A stretch of 64,000 nt of DNA, taken from Rhizobium metallidurans. GTDB taxonomy: Bacteria > Pseudomonadota > Alphaproteobacteria > Rhizobiales > Rhizobiaceae. The stretch's first letter is position 1. Each line of letters begins with the position of its first letter. The DNA lies in contig NZ_JACIDW010000003.1 of the NCBI RefSeq assembly GCF_014196505.1, positions 248,001-312,000 on the forward strand, read 5' to 3'. The notes beneath the pieces were generated by a model that had not been told where the DNA came from, made no database searches, and worked only from the letters and a program-made list of their open reading frames with translations. Positions 1 to 17,746 of this stretch are shown one piece after another. A program made the translations under genes and the position numbers.

Positions 1-1876
1 GTGTCGCTGCATCAACCTCGATCAGCCAGCGGCCTTCCCAATACCGCGCCGCGAGATGGAAGAGCTCGGGGCGAACCAGGGTGTCCAGCCGTTCATCCAA
101 AATGTCGGGTTTCGACGCGATCTCCTTCTGGATGTCCTCAGCCAGGATTGGTTGCAAAGCGTGTAGCCAGTTGCTCCAGTTTGCTACCGCCTCTTTTTTC
201 CGATCAAGCGCGCGCTCATGCTTGGCGATAAGATCATCCAGCCAAGCCCGAAGCGTCGCCGGTCCGAGGAAGGTCTTCCACGTCCAGGCGGGATCGGCCA
301 AGTTCTGAGCATCCAGGTAGGAATGCACGCGTGACCAGAGGCGTCGTTTGACCGCGGGTACCCACGAGAAGATGGCTTCGAGCAGCGACCCGTGGGAAAG
401 TTCAAGAGCAGTACGAGCGCATTCGCGCAGTATTTGCGATCGGCTCTCGTCCTGGTCGATCACTGCACGCAGACGCGCGATGTCGGCGATGGCCGGAAAG
501 CGACCGTCGAATAGAAGCGCGGTCGTATCCTTGAGGATGAGAGCCGCCTTCATGGCGGTGGCTTTCAAGCGCAGCAGTTCCCGCAGTGTTTCGGTCGCTT
601 CCTTGAGGTTGGTCGCGTCTTGCCCCGCCCAGTCTCGAAAACGACTGATCCAAAAGTCCTTCGCGCCTTGAATGTAGGTGTCGTTCTCCATGCTGCCTGG
701 CAGGCCGCCCCATGGCTGGCCATACTGATGGCACCACGCGGCGGCGTGCTCCGGTCTTATGCCTTTCTCCACCTCTCGTTTCGAGGGAAGGTACAATCCG
801 TATTGCGTAACGTCGGGCAGCCAGCGCTCGATCAGCGGCGAGGCCGCAAGCGGGTGCTGTCTCGGTAAAGATGCGCGCGCAAAGGTGTCGAGGATATTGG
901 TTATGGCTTTGTTGTTCGTGGAACTCGCCAGAATAACCGGCGGTTCTCCGCCTTCCACCAATGCGCGTTCAACCCATAGCGACGCGACCACGCTTTGAAT
1001 GAATGTTGTCTTTCCCGTTCCGGGTGGCCCATTGACCGCGACGATTTCGCCGTCGGCCACGGCCGTGACCGCATCCAGGGATCGGCGTTGGCTTCGATTA
1101 AGTGGAAAGTCGCCGCTCATCTGTCCGAGATGGCGACCTTTCAGAGCTGCATTCTCGGCTATTCCAGTCACATCCTTGGCTTCCTGCGGATCGATGAGGC
1201 GCCGCAGAAGTGGTGCTGGAACATCATCTTGGTCAATCAAGGTGTCGTACACCTTGCGAATTGCCTTGCTTGCGTCGGCGGGACGCGTGCCGCAGGCAAT
1301 ATACGCACCGAGATTGACATGATGTCGGGGCGCGAACCGGTCAGCAGCCGCTCCGAACAGGCTCGTGAACATTTGGTCGGCGTAGCGCCAAAATGTAGGC
1401 CAGTCGGAACCGTCTGCGGGCGGCGGATTGTTTCCGCTGTAGTCATCCACTTCGGTGATCTGCGAAAACGTCTGCACACCGGAACTGGGTGCGAGGACTG
1501 CGCGATCGACTATGATCTGATCGCCGGGATTGCCGCTGACGAGCAATTTGCCCTCCCGCGTCACCTGAATGCAGAGCCACATCGGTACTCGCATCCGATC
1601 CATGGTCTCGGAGATTGCCGAGTGACGATATTCGGGCTGCAGAAGCTGAAACGCGACGACCAGATTTATGGCGCTCATGCGCTCGCGTTCTCGACGAGAG
1701 AGGCCCGTCTCGGCCTCCGCCCACAAGGTTGCGGTCAGTCGACGTTCAAGTTGACCGTTTCTCAAGTTGCCAAAGGCGAGCGGGTGAAGTGACAGCGAGT
1801 CGGGATCAATATGCCGGTTGCTATCGAGAAGCGCTGCGCGCCAATAGTTGAGCAGGCCAGGTAGGGAGAGGGTCAT
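1..1876 (-). CDS. Superfamily 1 DNA/RNA helicase-like ATPase, N-terminal 625 codons (partial)
   Basis: The minus strand is open from an ATG at 1876 to the left edge, so this is the N-terminal part of a larger protein. Residues 1-255 match no domain I recognise. Residue Q263 sits in a Q-motif-like stretch (LNRSQRRSLDAV), followed by Walker A GPPGTGKT at 283-290 and a motif Ia-like VILASSTNNKAI at 314-325. This is the pattern of UPF1/Dna2-type SF1 helicases. Motif II and the second RecA domain are not in the window. The gene uses ATA isoleucine codons at least six times, unlike the ribosomal genes next door, which hints at different origin. It is divergent from tuf. A nuclease or defence partner could lie beyond the edge but cannot be seen. 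The family call is good; the biological role is unknown. Confidence 0.75.
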   Translation of the reverse strand, partial: MTLSLPGLLNYWRAALLDSNRHIDPDSLSLHPLAFGNLRNGQLERRLTATLWAEAETGLSRRERERMSAINLVVAFQLLQPEYRHSAISETMDRMRVPMWLCIQVTREGKLLVSGNPGDQIIVDRAVLAPSSGVQTFSQITEVDDYSGNNPPPADGSDWPTFWRYADQMFTSLFGAAADRFAPRHHVNLGAYIACGTRPADASKAIRKVYDTLIDQDDVPAPLLRRLIDPQEAKDVTGIAENAALKGRHLGQMSGDFPLNRSQRRSLDAVTAVADGEIVAVNGPPGTGKTTFIQSVVASLWVERALVEGGEPPVILASSTNNKAITNILDTFARASLPRQHPLAASPLIERWLPDVTQYGLYLPSKREVEKGIRPEHAAAWCHQYGQPWGGLPGSMENDTYIQGAKDFWISRFRDWAGQDATNLKEATETLRELLRLKATAMKAALILKDTTALLFDGRFPAIADIARLRAVIDQDESRSQILRECARTALELSHGSLLEAIFSWVPAVKRRLWSRVHSYLDAQNLADPAWTWKTFLGPATLRAWLDDLIAKHERALDRKKEAVANWSNWLHALQPILAEDIQKEIASKPDILDERLDTLVRPELFHLAARYWEGRWLIEVDAAT

Positions 1877-2223
1877 GACCAATTCATCCGGTTAGTCAAT
1901 CGGCTTCATCAGTCGCCGCCGATCTGATACTACTCAGGCGCGCATTAACGAAATGTATCTCCACCCCGTCGCATGCTGGGTGCCCGATGGTTCTCTATTG
2001 CGAACTTCCATTGCAAATTCATGCCCTTGTACTCTGCCGTCGCCGATGTGGCTGCGTCATATGCCGCAACGGAGGTTGCCGATCGAATGCTTCGTTCCCA
2101 TATGCGGCGGCAGTGCGGAATAGCGTCCGCAATTAAGTCTTGCGCAATTCCGCCGAAAGCCTTAAACGGCGGCACTAAACCGGTTCGCCGGGGTCATCCA
2201 TTTCGTTCACAGGAAGCATTCAA
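1877..2223. other. Divergent intergenic region between helicase and tuf
   Basis: This 347-bp stretch holds no convincing gene. It must carry the promoters of both the leftward helicase gene and the rightward tuf gene. A possible tuf promoter is listed separately. An AGGAAG ribosome-binding site lies at about 2211-2216 before the tuf ATG. No repeat or attachment site was noticed. Confidence 0.5.
2140..2168 (+). promoter_or_regulatory. Candidate tuf promoter
   Basis: TTGCGC at 2140-2145 and TAAACG at 2163-2168 are separated by 17 bp and lie about 55 bp upstream of the tuf start. The -10 match is weak, so this is a tentative assignment by eye only. Confidence 0.25.
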
Positions 2224-3399
<1,176 letters not shown>

Positions 3400-3424
3400 T
3401 CCCTAGGATTATCCGGATATAAAG

Positions 3425-3455
3425 AAGGCCCTACCGGAAACGGTGGGGCCTTTTT
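3425..3455 (+). terminator. Rho-independent terminator of tuf
   Basis: A 12-bp stem (3425-3436 with 3441-3452, one G-T pair) closed by a GAAA tetraloop runs into a T tract ending at 3455. It lies 26 bp after the tuf stop and separates tuf from the toxin-antitoxin operon. Confidence 0.9.
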
Positions 3456-3474
3456 CTATGGTCGATCGGGGGGC

Positions 3475-3507
3475 TTGCAACAGTTGACGTATCATCTTAT
3501 GATACGT
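3475..3507 (+). promoter_or_regulatory. higBA promoter with overlapping operator
   Basis: A -35 TTGCAA (3475-3480) and -10 TATGAT (3498-3503) are 17 bp apart. The perfect inverted repeat ACGTATCAT / ATGATACGT (3487-3495 and 3499-3507, 3-bp spacer) covers the -10 box. This is the layout expected for autorepression by the HigA antitoxin. Transcription from here would start near 3510, just upstream of the higB ribosome-binding site. Confidence 0.75.
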
Positions 3508-3525
3508 GTGAGGCTGGAGGCTCGC

Positions 3526-3807
3526 TTGATCAGGTCGTTCAGGGATAAGCTCACGCAGTCGGTCGCTGACGGCTCTGTGCGAAAAGGATTTCCTTCCGAG
3601 CTTATTCGGCGCGCGCAGTTGCTCTTGGCGGTCTTGGATGCCGCCTCCGGCATAGGCGATCTCCGTTCGCCGCCCGGCAATCGGCTGGAGAGATTGTCCG
3701 GTGACAGGGACGGGCAGTATTCGATCCGCATCAACAGGCAATGGCGAATTTGTTTCGTCTGGACGGACGCTGGTCCCGAGCAGGTCGAGATCACCGATTA
3801 TCATTGA
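3526..3807 (+). CDS. higB: HigB/RelE-family toxin
   Basis: This 93-residue basic protein belongs to the HigB (plasmid-maintenance killer) branch of the RelE superfamily, ribosome-dependent mRNA interferases. The IRSFRDK start, the RRAQLLLAVLDAA helix and the C-terminal SIRINRQWRICFVW strand are typical. I chose the TTG at 3526 because GGAGG lies five bases upstream and because in-frame starts further left (3475, 3499) fall inside the promoter/operator. The gene is followed after 23 bp by higA in the usual toxin-first HigBA order. It looks intact. Toxicity is inferred from family membership. Confidence 0.88.
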   Translation: MIRSFRDKLTQSVADGSVRKGFPSELIRRAQLLLAVLDAASGIGDLRSPPGNRLERLSGDRDGQYSIRINRQWRICFVWTDAGPEQVEITDYH

Positions 3808-3830
3808 TTGCAGGCATGGAGTTTCTGATC

Positions 3831-4130
3831 ATGAGCACAAACAATCTGCCAGCCATCCACCCCGGGGAAATCCTGAGGGAACTCTATCTCGCACCGCTTG
3901 ATTTGAAGCCATATTCGCTGGCCAAGAAACTAGGCGTCCCTCGAACGCGGATCGAACGGATCGTCGGTGAGAAGGTAGGTATCACAGCCGACACGGCCCT
4001 CCGGCTTGCCAAGTTCTTCAACACCACCCCAGAGTTCTGGATGAACCTGCAGGTGGCCTATGACATCAAGATCCAGAGCGCGGCGCTCGAGCCGGCGTTG
4101 GCTGCAATCCCCGAACTCGACGCGGCTTAA
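3831..4130 (+). CDS. higA: HigA antitoxin, XRE-type DNA-binding protein
   Basis: The 99-residue product starts with the IHPGEILRELYL signature of HigA and carries a helix-turn-helix of the XRE type (about residues 24-75: SLAKKLGVPRTRIERIV, then ALRLAKFFNTTPEFWMNL). HigA neutralises HigB and represses the shared promoter; the palindrome at 3487-3507 is its likely operator. ATG at 3831 is preferred because GGAG lies nine bases upstream; an in-frame ATG at 3816 would add five residues. No separate terminator was identified before the next gene. Confidence 0.88.
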   Translation: MSTNNLPAIHPGEILRELYLAPLDLKPYSLAKKLGVPRTRIERIVGEKVGITADTALRLAKFFNTTPEFWMNLQVAYDIKIQSAALEPALAAIPELDAA

Positions 4131-4217
4131 CCGGACCGACATGCAGTCACGTGGACTTGCGTTGCCGACGCGACACTTTATCTATGCCTTCCATAACGAG
4201 GAATGGGAGGATATTTC

Positions 4218-5111
4218 ATGAAGAAGCGCATTCTGTTTACGGGTGGGTCCGGCAAGGCGGGGCGTCATGCAGTGCCTTGGCTGGTCAATGCCGGATACGA
4301 GGTTCACAACATCGATCTCGTGCCGCTCGACAGCCCCGGCGTTACCAACCTGATCGTCGATATCACCGATAGCGGCCAGGTCTATGATGCGCTCTCCATG
4401 CACCGCGACTTCCCCGATCTGGAAGCGGGCAGAGGCGTTCGCCCCTATGATGCCGTCGTGCACTTCGCGGCCATCCCGCGCATTCTGATCAAGCCAGACA
4501 ACGAAACCTTCCGCATCAACACGATGGGCACCTACAATGTCATCGAGGCGGCGGTTAAGCTCGGCGTGCGCAAGATCGTCGTTGCCTCCAGCGAAACCAC
4601 CTATGGCGTCTGCTTCGCCGAGGGGCACCGCGATTTCCATCAGTTTCCGCTGGATGAGGACTACGACGTCAATCCGATGGATTCGTATGGGCTGTCGAAG
4701 GTGCTGAACGAGAAGACGGCGCGGGCCTTCGCCGAGCGCTCCGGCGCCGACATCTACGCGTTGAGAATAGGCAACGTCATCGAGCCGCATGAATACGAGA
4801 ACTTCCCGACCTACTTCGCCAATCCCGAAATGCGCAAGCGGATCGCCTGGAGCTACATCGATGCGCGCGATCTCGGCCAGATTTGCCGTCTCTGCATCGA
4901 AAAGGACGGTCTCGGCTTTCAGGTGTTCAACGCCGCCAACGATACGGTTTCGGCCAACACGCCCACGCGCGAACTCGCCGCGCGCTACTATCCGAACGTC
5001 GGGTTTACCCGTGAAATCGGCGAATTCGAAAGCCTTCTGTCGAACCGCAAGATCAGGGAAGTGCTGGGCTTTCGCGAGGAGCACGACTGGCGTCGGTATG
5101 TGAAAGTGTGA
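4218..5111 (+). CDS. NAD(P)-dependent epimerase/dehydratase (extended SDR)
   Basis: This 297-residue protein has the Rossmann dinucleotide-binding motif TGGSGKAG at 8-15, a catalytic serine in VVASSETT (124-125) and the YGLSK active-site pair Y157/K161 of extended short-chain dehydrogenases. That family acts on nucleotide sugars, sugar acids and related compounds; UDP-sugar epimerase or uronate-dehydrogenase-like activity is possible but the substrate cannot be read. ATG at 4218 has GGGAGG seven bases upstream, which favours it over the ATG at 4203. It lies alone between higBA and tRNA-Trp, an unusual visitor in this cluster. Confidence 0.85.
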   Translation: MKKRILFTGGSGKAGRHAVPWLVNAGYEVHNIDLVPLDSPGVTNLIVDITDSGQVYDALSMHRDFPDLEAGRGVRPYDAVVHFAAIPRILIKPDNETFRINTMGTYNVIEAAVKLGVRKIVVASSETTYGVCFAEGHRDFHQFPLDEDYDVNPMDSYGLSKVLNEKTARAFAERSGADIYALRIGNVIEPHEYENFPTYFANPEMRKRIAWSYIDARDLGQICRLCIEKDGLGFQVFNAANDTVSANTPTRELAARYYPNVGFTREIGEFESLLSNRKIREVLGFREEHDWRRYVKV

Positions 5112-5249
5112 ACGCGTTCTGCGCCGATGCCAGGAATGGGAAAAAGTGAAAATCGCACTTGCCAATCTCGTCCCGGCGTCTTAAAGGGTGCGCCATGCTT
5201 CTCGACAACGCCTGACGGCTTTCGCCAACAGGCTGATCGGGAAGCGTAA

Positions 5250-5325
<76 letters not shown>

Positions 5326-5411
5326 TTTCCTTGAACGAACAGCGCGGATATCCTGCAGCATTTCGCAAGAGGCTTGTACATGGCTAATTTCGTTAAACTT
5401 TGGTTCCCCTC

Positions 5412-5440
5412 TTGTCTAATGGGGAATCGGTGTTTATGTA
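5412..5440 (+). promoter_or_regulatory. Candidate secE-nusG promoter
   Basis: TTGTCT (5412-5417) and TATGTA (5435-5440) are 17 bp apart, about 72 bp upstream of secE. A small inverted repeat TTCCCC/GGGGAA (5404-5409, 5421-5426) overlaps it. The assignment is by eye. Confidence 0.4.
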
Positions 5441-5512
5441 GGGGTTCAACAGACACGCGGTGCGTGGGGCTGATATGATCAGCTTTACGCGCCGTAATTG
5501 CGTGGGCAGTCG

Positions 5513-5713
5513 ATGGCATCCAAAACAAATCCGCTTACGTTTATCCGGCAGGTTCGCGCGGAAACGTTGAAAGTTACTTGGCCGTCGCGCCGTGAGACGA
5601 TGATCTCGACGATCATGGTGCTTGTGATGGTTGTCTTTGCCGCGCTGTTCTTTTTCGCCGCGGACCAGTTGATCGGCTGGTTGCTGGGCTTCGTGCTCAG
5701 TTTCGGCAACTGA
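5513..5713 (+). CDS. secE: Preprotein translocase subunit SecE
   Basis: SecE clamps the SecY channel in the inner membrane. The 66-residue product is the short single-span form usual in alphaproteobacteria: a cytoplasmic amphipathic stretch (FIRQVRAETLKVTWPSRRE) with the conserved TWPSR, followed by one transmembrane helix (about residues 31-54). ATG 5513 gives MASKTNP; an in-frame upstream ATG at 5498 would add five residues and lacks a better ribosome-binding site. nusG follows after 17 bp, so the two are co-transcribed. Confidence 0.95.
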   Translation: MASKTNPLTFIRQVRAETLKVTWPSRRETMISTIMVLVMVVFAALFFFAADQLIGWLLGFVLSFGN

Positions 5714-5730
5714 TCGGTTGGAGATATAAG

Positions 5731-6261
5731 ATGGCGGCACGTTGGTATATCGTCCACGCGTATTCGAATTTCGAAAAGAAGGTCGCGGAAGACATCGAGA
5801 ACAAGGCCCGTCAGAAAGGTCTTGAGCATCTCTTCGAGAAGATTCTCGTCCCGACTGAAAAGGTGGTTGAGGTGCGTCGCGGCCGCAAGGTCGACAGCGA
5901 GCGCAAGTTCTTCCCCGGTTATGTGATGGTTCGCGCCAACTTGACCGACGAGGCCTACCACCTGATCAAGAACACGCCGAAGGTGACCGGCTTCCTGGGG
6001 TCCGACAATCGGCCCGTTCCGATCCCTGATTCCGAAGCCGAGCGCATTCTCGGCCAGGTTCAGGAGGGTGTCGAGCGTCCGAAGTCTTCGGTCAGCTTCG
6101 AGATCGGCGAGCAGGTCCGCGTTTCCGACGGTCCGTTCGCATCGTTCAACGGCACGGTTCAGGATGTGGACGAGGAGCGTTCGCGCCTGAAGGTGGAAGT
6201 GTCGATCTTCGGTCGCGCGACGCCGGTCGAACTGGAATACGCTCAGGTCGAGAAGGTCTGA
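5731..6261 (+). CDS. nusG: Transcription elongation/antitermination factor NusG
   Basis: NusG binds RNA polymerase and couples it to Rho or to the ribosome. The 176-residue product has the NGN domain (AARWYIVHAYSNFEKKVAEDI onward, with FFPGYVMVR near residues 68-76) and a C-terminal KOW domain (VRVSDGPFASFNGTVQDVD near 129-147). Length is normal. It is tightly coupled to secE upstream. A 171-bp leader containing several GC-rich inverted repeats separates it from rplK. Confidence 0.97.
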   Translation: MAARWYIVHAYSNFEKKVAEDIENKARQKGLEHLFEKILVPTEKVVEVRRGRKVDSERKFFPGYVMVRANLTDEAYHLIKNTPKVTGFLGSDNRPVPIPDSEAERILGQVQEGVERPKSSVSFEIGEQVRVSDGPFASFNGTVQDVDEERSRLKVEVSIFGRATPVELEYAQVEKV

Positions 6262-6432
6262 GCTCGGATGTAAGCCGGCAACGGCTTATGTCCTCGCGGC
6301 GAAGGCCGCAAAGCGCGTGGAAGGTGAGGGCACCTTAGCCGGGTCCCAAAATCCGAACCACGCAACCGCAGCCGCCGGAGAAGTCCGGCATTATTGGTCG
6401 GGCAACCGGCCGTCAGTGAAAGGCAGAGAGTT

Positions 6433-6864
6433 ATGGCTAAGAAAGTTGCAGGCCAGCTCAAGCTTCAGGTCAAGGCAGGATCGGCTAACCCGTCCCCGCC
6501 AATCGGCCCGGCGCTTGGTCAGCGTGGCATTAACATCATGGAATTCTGCAAGGCGTTCAACGCCGCTACGCAGGAAATGGAAAAGGGTATGCCGATCCCG
6601 GTCGTCATCACCTACTACCAGGACAAGTCCTTCACCTTCATCATGAAGCAGCCTCCGGTCAGCTACTGGCTGAAGAAGGAAGCGAAGATCACGTCCGGTT
6701 CCAAGACGCCCGGCAAGGGCGCCACCGCAGGCAAGCTCACCAAGGCTCAGATCAAGACGATCGCCGAAGCCAAGATGAAGGACCTGAACGCAGCTGATAT
6801 CGAAGGTGCAATGGCGATGATTGAGGGCTCTGCCCGCGCCATGGGCCTGGAAGTGGTAGGATAA
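6433..6864 (+). CDS. rplK: 50S ribosomal protein L11
   Basis: L11 forms the GTPase-associated centre with 23S rRNA and L10/L12. The 143-residue product starts [16 protein letters not shown] and carries the proline-rich [13 protein letters not shown] segment and the C-terminal rRNA-binding domain ([16 protein letters not shown]). ATG 6433 is preceded by AGAGAG. rplA follows after 4 bp, so L11 and L1 are made from one mRNA; by analogy with other bacteria, L1 may repress translation through the leader at 6262-6432, though I cannot show the binding site. Confidence 0.97.
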   Translation: MAKKVAGQLKLQVKAGSANPSPPIGPALGQRGINIMEFCKAFNAATQEMEKGMPIPVVITYYQDKSFTFIMKQPPVSYWLKKEAKITSGSKTPGKGATAGKLTKAQIKTIAEAKMKDLNAADIEGAMAMIEGSARAMGLEVVG

Positions 6865-6868
6865 GACC

Positions 6869-7561
6869 ATGGCAGGCAAGCGCACCAAGAAGATCAACGA
6901 AGGTGTTGATCCCACGAAGCTCTACGCTCTCGACCTCGCGATCAGCATGGTCAAGGAACGGGCTGTCGCCAAGTTCGACGAAACCGTCGAAGTATCGATG
7001 AACCTGGGTGTTGACCCGCGTCACGCCGACCAGATGGTTCGCGGCGTTGTCAACCTGCCGAACGGCACGGGCCGTGACGTTCGCGTCGCCGTCTTCGCAC
7101 GTGGCGCCAAGGCTGACGAAGCCAAGGCTGCTGGTGCTGACGTTGTCGGCGCTGAAGATCTCGTCGAGATCGTTCAGGGCGGCAAGATCGATTTCGATCG
7201 CTGCATCGCGACCCCGGACATGATGCCGCTCGTCGGTCGCCTCGGTAAGGTTCTCGGCCCGCGTGGCATGATGCCGAACCCGAAGGTTGGCACCGTCACC
7301 ATGGACGTCGCTGGCGCCGTCAAGGCGTCCAAGGGCGGCGCTGTCGAGTTCCGCGTCGAGAAGGCTGGTATCGTCCACGCCGGCATCGGCAAGGCTTCGT
7401 TCGACGCCAAGGCTCTTGAAGAAAACATCAAGGCCTTCGCTGACGCCGTCATCAAGGCAAAGCCGGCTGGCGCCAAGGGTAACTACGTCAAGCGCGTAGC
7501 GATCTCCTCGACCATGGGCCCGGGCGTCAAGATCGAAGTCGCTTCGGTCACGGCCGCTTAA
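6869..7561 (+). CDS. rplA: 50S ribosomal protein L1
   Basis: L1 builds the mobile stalk by the ribosomal E site and is a classic translational autorepressor of the rplKA mRNA. The 230-residue product has normal length and the conserved central block [17 protein letters not shown] (about residues 123-139). The start ATG is preceded by GGTAGGATAAG, overlapping the end of rplK, which implies translational coupling. The gene is followed by a run of alternative hairpins before rplJ. Confidence 0.97.
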   Translation: MAGKRTKKINEGVDPTKLYALDLAISMVKERAVAKFDETVEVSMNLGVDPRHADQMVRGVVNLPNGTGRDVRVAVFARGAKADEAKAAGADVVGAEDLVEIVQGGKIDFDRCIATPDMMPLVGRLGKVLGPRGMMPNPKVGTVTMDVAGAVKASKGGAVEFRVEKAGIVHAGIGKASFDAKALEENIKAFADAVIKAKPAGAKGNYVKRVAISSTMGPGVKIEVASVTAA

Positions 7562-7594
7562 TCAAGTTTCGCCGGGCGTCAGTCCGGCTCAAGA

Positions 7595-7640
7595 ATTCCG
7601 GCCTCGCAAGGGGCCGGAATATTCCGGAGAAATCCGGAAT
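7595..7640 (+). promoter_or_regulatory. Tandem, mutually exclusive hairpins after rplA
   Basis: The sequence ATTCCGG occurs at 7595-7601 and 7621-7627, and its complement CCGGAAT at 7614-7620 and 7634-7640. Two adjacent hairpins form (9-bp stem 7595-7603/7612-7620; 7-bp stem 7621-7627/7634-7640), but the first arm could also pair with the last. There is no T tract. It may be an attenuator, processing site or repressor site between rplKA and rplJL. Confidence 0.55.
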
Positions 7641-7886
7641 CCTGTCCGAGATTGCAGGTGGTTTTCCCTTAATCACTTGGCCTGCATGAGACGGGTAAGG
7701 CCCGAATTTTTGAAGCTTCGCTTCATCGATTTGGTTCGAACCTTGGATGCCTTGTGCCTCTTAGCCTTTCTGGCGCGGAGCGCGAGGGGACAGGATCCTC
7801 AAGCGTCGCTTGGGATCATTCGTGATCTCGGGAGGCAAAGGCAACCCGATGGGGCCGGTCACGGTCTCATCTACTGGAGATAGGCA
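7641..7886 (+). promoter_or_regulatory. rplJ leader region
   Basis: No gene is visible in this stretch. Bacterial rplJ mRNAs commonly carry an L10-binding leader through which the L10-L12 complex represses translation, and the position and the several short inverted repeats here (for example around 7709-7726, GAAGCTTCGCTTC) fit that. The assignment rests on position; I did not match a specific covariance model. Confidence 0.45.
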
Positions 7887-8405
7887 GTGGAAAGAGCGGA
7901 AAAACGCGAATTCGTCACGGAACTGAACGAAGTCTTCAAGGCTTCGGGCTCGGTTGTCGTGGCCCACTATGCTGGTGCTACAGTCGCGCAGATGAACGAC
8001 TTCCGTTCCAAGATGCGCGCAGCTGGCGGTACCGTCAAAGTCGCGAAGAACCGCCTGGCCAAAATCGCCCTTCAGGGTACGGAAGCGGAAGGGATCTCTG
8101 GTCTCTTCAACGGTCAGACGCTCATTGCTTACAGCAATGACCCGATCACCGCTCCGAAAGTCGTCGTGGATTTCGCCAAGACCAACGATAAGATCGTTGT
8201 TTTGGGCGGCGCCATGGGGACAACGACGCTCAACGCGGAAGCAGTCAAGTCGCTCGCGACCCTGCCTTCGTTGGACGAACTGCGCGCGAAGCTGCTGGGC
8301 ATGATCCAGACTCCGGCTACCCGCATCGCAGGCGTTGTTCAGGCACCGGCAAGCCAGCTTGCTCGCGTGTTCTCGGCTTACGCCAAGAAGGACGAAGCCG
8401 CATAA
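7887..8405 (+). CDS. rplJ: 50S ribosomal protein L10
   Basis: L10 anchors the L7/L12 dimers to the ribosome. The 172-residue product starts at GTG (GTGGAAAGAGCGG) preceded by GGAGATAGG, giving [18 protein letters not shown]. The N-terminal rRNA-binding region includes [20 protein letters not shown], and the C-terminal helix binds L12. The length is typical. rplL follows after 58 bp, so L10 and L12 come from one transcript. The long 5' leader suggests autogenous control. Confidence 0.96.
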   Translation: MERAEKREFVTELNEVFKASGSVVVAHYAGATVAQMNDFRSKMRAAGGTVKVAKNRLAKIALQGTEAEGISGLFNGQTLIAYSNDPITAPKVVVDFAKTNDKIVVLGGAMGTTTLNAEAVKSLATLPSLDELRAKLLGMIQTPATRIAGVVQAPASQLARVFSAYAKKDEAA

Positions 8406-8463
8406 GGCGGTTTTTTGCTGTTTATAAACAACCGGTTCGAACCGAACATAAGGAATTGATACA

Positions 8464-8841
<378 letters not shown>

Positions 8842-8902
8842 TCTTGAACTGCATCTGGGAGGCTGGGTTTCCGGCCTCCCATTTGCCGTTTTCTGGAACG
8901 AA

Positions 8903-8938
8903 TTACCCAAAAGCCGCATGAAAACGGCTTTTGGGTAA
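8903..8938 (+). promoter_or_regulatory. Perfect 14-bp hairpin in rplL-rpoB gap
   Basis: Arms 8903-8916 and 8925-8938 are perfectly complementary around an 8-nt loop, with no T tract after them. A smaller GGGAGGC/GCCTCCC stem at 8858-8880 precedes it. This is likely an attenuator or double-strand-RNA processing site rather than a full terminator, because rpoB must be read through it. Confidence 0.65.
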
Positions 8939-9099
8939 TGGGTTCTTCAAGAGGATGGTCTCGAACCGAGACGCGCAGGCAATCCGGCCTCGTGATTTCG
9001 GGAAGTGAGACGAGTTTGAAGCACACATTGGTTGACGGGGTCGACTGGCCATCGGTTCCCGTCCGTTGCAGGCCCGGATGCAATTTTGAAGGAGCGACG

Positions 9100-13236
<4,137 letters not shown>

Positions 13237-13247
13237 CCACCTGATAG

Positions 13248-13274
13248 GGTGCGCGCTGCCAAGCAGCGCGCACC
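13248..13274 (+). promoter_or_regulatory. Perfect 12-bp hairpin between rpoB and rpoC
   Basis: GGTGCGCGCTGC (13248-13259) pairs perfectly with 13263-13274 around a 3-nt CAA loop, 11 bp after the rpoB stop. No T tract follows. It could stabilise the 3' end of a processed rpoB mRNA or act as a cleavage site. Confidence 0.65.
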
Positions 13275-13424
13275 GTCCCAGCTCTGGCCCCGTAACGTGT
13301 TGGCCGGGAAGGGACGATTTCGCCGCATTCTGCGGTTATTGTCGTTTTTCGCCATGGCGCGGCGCCCGGGATTTGCCGCTGACCATCGCAGTTTGAGGGC
13401 TTTCAGCCCATGAAGGAGACAGGC

Positions 13425-17636
<4,212 letters not shown>

Positions 17637-17672
17637 TCGGCGCCCGGTCTCAGGACCAGGTATCAGGAATTG

Positions 17673-17702
17673 AAAACCGCCCGGAGCGATCCGGGCGGTT
17701 TT
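17673..17702. terminator. Bidirectional intrinsic terminator after rpoC
   Basis: AAAACCGCCCGG (17673-17684) pairs perfectly with 17691-17702 around a 6-nt loop; the A and T flanks allow it to work for rpoC and, less strongly, for the convergent Nudix gene. Confidence 0.9.
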
Positions 17703-17746
17703 GTCGTTTCAGGCCGTTGAAGTCGGAAGCGGGGAGGGCGCGGCGA

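Noticed and set aside
1-1876. Calling the helicase a defence system component
   Set aside because: No partner gene is visible and the protein is incomplete; the family includes housekeeping helicases.
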